Below, in pieces: positions 61,379 through 64,000 of a DNA stretch of 64,000 nucleotides. The notes under the pieces are model-generated. The model was not told the origin of the DNA and ran no database searches. It worked only from the letters and a program-made list of their open reading frames with translations. Location of the stretch: NCBI RefSeq assembly GCF_018327685.1, contig NZ_BNEL01000001.1, positions 682,001 to 746,000 on the forward strand, read 5' to 3'. A program made the position numbers and the translations under genes. The stretch comes from Streptomyces sp. TS71-3. GTDB taxonomy: Bacteria > Actinomycetota > Actinomycetes > Streptomycetales > Streptomycetaceae. The stretch's first letter is position 1, and each line of letters begins with the position of its first letter.

Positions 61379-62746
61379 TCAGCACAGCGCCACCGTCTCG
61401 CCGGGGCCCTGCGGCCAGGCCGCGAGGGGAGTGAAGCCGCGGTGGCCGCACTCGCCGAAGACCGTGACGGGGGCGCCGCCGGAGAGCGCGACGAGCCGCC
61501 ACAACCCGGGAGAGGCGGCCACCGCGGGGGTCACGGGCAGAGCGCCGCCGCCGTCCGCGTCGGCGAGCTGCCAGCCCGAGCGGTCCGGCAGGGGGACGGG
61601 TATGACGGGGCCGAGCGCCACCGGCCAGCTCTCCAGCCAGGGGTCGGCCCGCAGCGCCGTGCCGTACTCGGCTGCCGCCTGCTCGGTGCCCGTGCCGGCG
61701 GGCCGGGCGGTGCTGGGCGACGGGGCGCCGAACCGCTCGCCCAGCTCGGCCCGGAGCTGCCCGGAACCCGGACGGCCCGACAACTCGGCGTCGAACGCGA
61801 GCCCCACCGGCAGCGCGAGCCCCGGCGCGCGGCCCGCCGTGCCGTACGACAGCACCAGCGCCGAACGCCCCGACGCCGTGCCGTACAGCCATATGCGGCG
61901 GGTCGTGAGGCGGCTGTCCACGGTGTCGTACTGCGCGAGGACCAGCCACGTGTCGCGCTCCGGCGGCTCCTGCGCGGCGGAGGGCAGGCCGACGTGGGTG
62001 CGGACGGCGGCGGCCAGGTCGGGCGGCAGCGCCTGCCTGTTCAGCCAGCCCTGGTCGAGCAGGTGGAGCAGCGCGCACTCCTCCAGCAGCCGCATCGGCC
62101 AGCCGGGCCCCGACGCGGCGACGGACCCCAGCTCCCGCACGCGCGCCGCGAGGCCGGGCGCCTGCGCGTCGACCATCCGGGCCGCGGTCTCCTCCCAGAC
62201 GCCGTACCCCGCCTGCTCCAGGCCGGCGAGGCCGCCGCGCAGCAGGTCGGACAGCCGCTGATCCAGCTCGGCGGTGCCCGCGGTGATCCGCTCGGCCCGC
62301 TTGCGCGCCCTGGACTCCGCGCGCCGCCGGGCCGCAGGGTCCGCCGCGTCGGCCCCCGCCTCCTCGGGCGCGGGAGCCTGCCGCTCCGCCGCCCGCCTGC
62401 GGCGCCCGTCCAGCCACTCCCCGGCCCAGGCCGGAGCCTCGGACGGCGCCACCGAGCCGTCCTCGCCGGCCCAGAGCAGCAGCAGCCCGAGCGCGTGCTT
62501 GCACGGGAACTTCCGGCTCGGGCAGCTGCACTTGTACGCCGGGCCCTCGCTGCCCGCGACGTCGACGATCGTCTGGTACGGCCTGCTGCCGCTGCCCTTG
62601 CACAGGCCCCACACCGAACCCCCGGCGCTGCCCGCCTCCGACCACGGCCCGGCCGTGCCGAGCTTGCTTCCCGCCTTGCGTGACGCGGCGTCAGGAGCCA
62701 GTGCCAGCACTTGGTCCGCCGTCCAGCGCACCCCCTGCTCAGTCAT
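61379..62746 (-). CDS. SWIM zinc-finger protein
   Basis: The protein has 455 residues. The SWIM motif CxCx(n)CxH is complete: Cys73, Cys75, Cys82 and His84 in YKCSCPSRKFPCKHALGL. The start MTEQGVRWTADQVLALAPDA is typical for the MoxR-linked SWIM family. The central 100-180 segment is Arg/Ala/Glu-rich and probably coiled; the rest is folded but without known catalytic motifs. SWIM domains bind DNA or proteins. Divergent from the MoxR gene with a symmetric inverted repeat between, and upstream of the DUF5691 gene on the same strand. Confidence 0.88.
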   Translation of the reverse strand: MTEQGVRWTADQVLALAPDAASRKAGSKLGTAGPWSEAGSAGGSVWGLCKGSGSRPYQTIVDVAGSEGPAYKCSCPSRKFPCKHALGLLLLWAGEDGSVAPSEAPAWAGEWLDGRRRRAAERQAPAPEEAGADAADPAARRRAESRARKRAERITAGTAELDQRLSDLLRGGLAGLEQAGYGVWEETAARMVDAQAPGLAARVRELGSVAASGPGWPMRLLEECALLHLLDQGWLNRQALPPDLAAAVRTHVGLPSAAQEPPERDTWLVLAQYDTVDSRLTTRRIWLYGTASGRSALVLSYGTAGRAPGLALPVGLAFDAELSGRPGSGQLRAELGERFGAPSPSTARPAGTGTEQAAAEYGTALRADPWLESWPVALGPVIPVPLPDRSGWQLADADGGGALPVTPAVAASPGLWRLVALSGGAPVTVFGECGHRGFTPLAAWPQGPGETVALC

Positions 62747-62767
62747 GTTCCCGACCCTAGGTCCGGG

Positions 62768-62823
62768 CACTGACAACCTGTTCGAGATCATGCATCGGTG
62801 CAGGTCAAGGCCGATTGTCAGTG
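62768..62823. promoter_or_regulatory. Inverted repeat centred in the SWIM/MoxR divergent promoter
   Basis: CACTGACAA (62768-62776) and TTGTCAGTG (62815-62823) are perfect complements separated by 38 bp, about equally spaced from the two start codons. Either paired operators or facing -35-like TTGTCA elements could explain them. Confidence 0.5.
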
Positions 62824-62894
62824 GGTCGGTGCAGAGTTGGGGACAGATCGCAGCCGGTCCTCGGCGGGCCGGCCGGAGCACGAGGGGGAGAGCC

Positions 62895-64000
62895 ATGTCC
62901 GCATCCGCAGAACCCACACCCGGGCAGCCGACCGAACGGCCGGTTGAGGGCGGGCAGGTGCCGGTGCCCGAGGCACCGTCCGCTTCCGGCTCCGCGGCGC
63001 CGGCCGAGGCGCTGCGTCCGCACGCCGAGGAGGCGTTCGCCGCCGAACTCGCCGCGCTCGCCGGGCAGGACGACCGGCCGCGCCCGCCCCGCTGGCGCCT
63101 CTCGCCGTGGGCCGTCGCCACCTACCTCCTCGGCGGCACGCTCGCCGACGGCACGGTGATCACACCCAAGTACGTGGGCCCGCGCCGCATCGTCGAGGTC
63201 GCTGTCACCACGCTGGCGACGGACCGCGCCCTGCTCCTCCTCGGCGTGCCCGGCACCGCCAAGACCTGGGTCTCCGAGCACCTGGCCGCCGCGATCAGCG
63301 GCGACTCCACCCTGCTGGTGCAGGGCACCGCGGGCACCCCGGAGGAGGCCATCCGCTACGGGTGGAACTACGCCCGGCTGCTGGCGCAGGGCCCGAGCCG
63401 TGACGCGCTCGTCCCCAGCCCCGTGATGCGCGCCATGGCGACCGGCATGACCGCCCGCGTCGAGGAGCTGACCCGCATCCCCGCGGACGTGCAGGACACG
63501 CTGATCACGATCCTCTCGGAGAAGACCCTGCCGATACCGGAGCTGGGCCAGGAGGTGCAGGCGGTCCGCGGCTTCAACGTGATCGCCACGGCCAACGACC
63601 GCGACCGCGGCGTGAACGACCTCTCCAGCGCCCTGCGCCGCCGCTTCAACACGGTGGTGCTGCCGCTGCCGGAGAGCGCGGAGGCCGAGGTCGACATCGT
63701 GTCCCGGCGCGTCGACCAGATCGGCCGCTCGCTCGACCTGCCCGCCGTCCCGGAGGGCATGGCGGAGATCCGCCGGGTGGTCACGGTCTTCCGCGAACTG
63801 CGCGAGGGCATCACCTCCGACGGCCGTACGAAGGTCAAGTCGCCGAGCGGCACGCTCTCCACCGCCGAGGCGATCTCCGTGGTCACCCACGGCCTCGCCC
63901 TCGCCGCGCACTTCGGCGACGGCGTGCTCCGCTCCGGTGACGTCGCCGCCGGCATCCTCGGCGCGGTGGTCCGCGATCCCGCAGCCGACCGGGTCGTCTG
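62895..64000 (+). CDS. MoxR-type AAA+ ATPase (3' end outside window)
   Basis: At least 368 residues are encoded and the frame is still open at base 64000. About 65 Pro/Ala-rich residues precede the AAA module. The Walker A loop is GVPGTAKTW (117-125, Lys123), with Ala where most P-loops have the second Gly. The Walker B/sensor region has the conserved ADVQDTLITILSEKTLPIPE, then FNVIATANDRDRGVNDLSSA and LRRRFNTVVLPLPE with the sensor and Arg-finger residues. MoxR proteins act as ATP-driven chaperones with VWA-domain partners. ATG 62895 follows GGGGGAG. Divergent SWIM and DUF5691 genes are frequent neighbours; a VWA gene would be expected just beyond the window. Confidence 0.9.
   Translation, partial: MSASAEPTPGQPTERPVEGGQVPVPEAPSASGSAAPAEALRPHAEEAFAAELAALAGQDDRPRPPRWRLSPWAVATYLLGGTLADGTVITPKYVGPRRIVEVAVTTLATDRALLLLGVPGTAKTWVSEHLAAAISGDSTLLVQGTAGTPEEAIRYGWNYARLLAQGPSRDALVPSPVMRAMATGMTARVEELTRIPADVQDTLITILSEKTLPIPELGQEVQAVRGFNVIATANDRDRGVNDLSSALRRRFNTVVLPLPESAEAEVDIVSRRVDQIGRSLDLPAVPEGMAEIRRVVTVFRELREGITSDGRTKVKSPSGTLSTAEAISVVTHGLALAAHFGDGVLRSGDVAAGILGAVVRDPAADRVV

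Overview
This window is a stretch of chromosome from a high-GC actinomycete, almost certainly a Streptomyces. The base composition is very GC-rich with third-position G/C, many genes start with GTG, and the gene content is typical: guaB3, glpD, an array of receptor-type Ser/Thr kinases, guaA, a WhiJ/DUF397 locus, NlpC/P60 and M23 cell-wall hydrolases, pcrA and a B12-binding mutase subunit. The order looks like conserved core chromosome, with a few small mobile elements and many dispersed intergenic repeats added.

Layout. 1-6.2 kb: the end of guaB3, a nucleotide-sugar dehydrogenase that lacks its catalytic cysteine, glpD, and a secreted serine hydrolase. 6.3-19.3 kb: five consecutive membrane Ser/Thr kinases on one strand. 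The second is a clear pseudokinase. Four of the five carry a related extracytoplasmic domain and the fourth carries none. 19.5-23.3 kb: an aldehyde dehydrogenase and a GMC oxidoreductase. 23.4-23.6 kb: a MITE-like element with 26-bp inverted ends and a 9-bp target duplication. 23.7-26.9 kb: a sortase-substrate-like surface protein and chorismate mutase, the latter preceded by an apparent Phe/Tyr leader-peptide attenuator. 26.9-30 kb: a PadR regulator divergent from a membrane protein with a textbook PadR operator between them, then guaA. 30.4-37 kb: membrane proteins and a PspC-protein / PspC-histidine kinase / response regulator module. 37-40.2 kb: a lipoprotein candidate and a MmyB-type regulator divergent from a short-chain dehydrogenase. 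40.2-42.6 kb: a WhiJ-like locus (RsbW-like ATPase, XRE regulator, DUF397 protein) split by a miniature IS607-type element. 42.7-44.7 kb: an SRPBCC protein, a zinc alcohol dehydrogenase and a 45-residue Cys-containing protein. 44.9-48.6 kb: a LacI regulator, a CE4 deacetylase and a GH10 xylanase, with four CGAAA-N1/2-TTTCG-type palindromes at their control regions, which looks like a local xylan regulon. 49.2-53.3 kb: a small membrane protein, an alpha/beta hydrolase, and an intact IS4-family element inserted exactly at the stop codon of an NlpC/P60 hydrolase whose leader holds a c-di-AMP (ydaO-type) riboswitch. 53.6-59.1 kb: pcrA, an M23 peptidase and a B12-binding subunit. 59.6-64 kb: a DUF5691-type protein, a SWIM zinc-finger protein and, divergently, a MoxR AAA ATPase that runs off the window.

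Two dispersed repeat families fill most long intergenic gaps. Family A has the core GGGGCGCGGGGAACTGCGCGA less its last base; about twenty copies occur, several in tandem arrays of 69-125 bp period, and one pair forms a perfect 29-bp palindrome. Family B has the core CTCCCCCACTGCCT followed by GTGGGAGGTACCCCCA. No rRNA, tRNA or CRISPR array was seen. Functions are read from motifs and remembered family features; no database search was possible.
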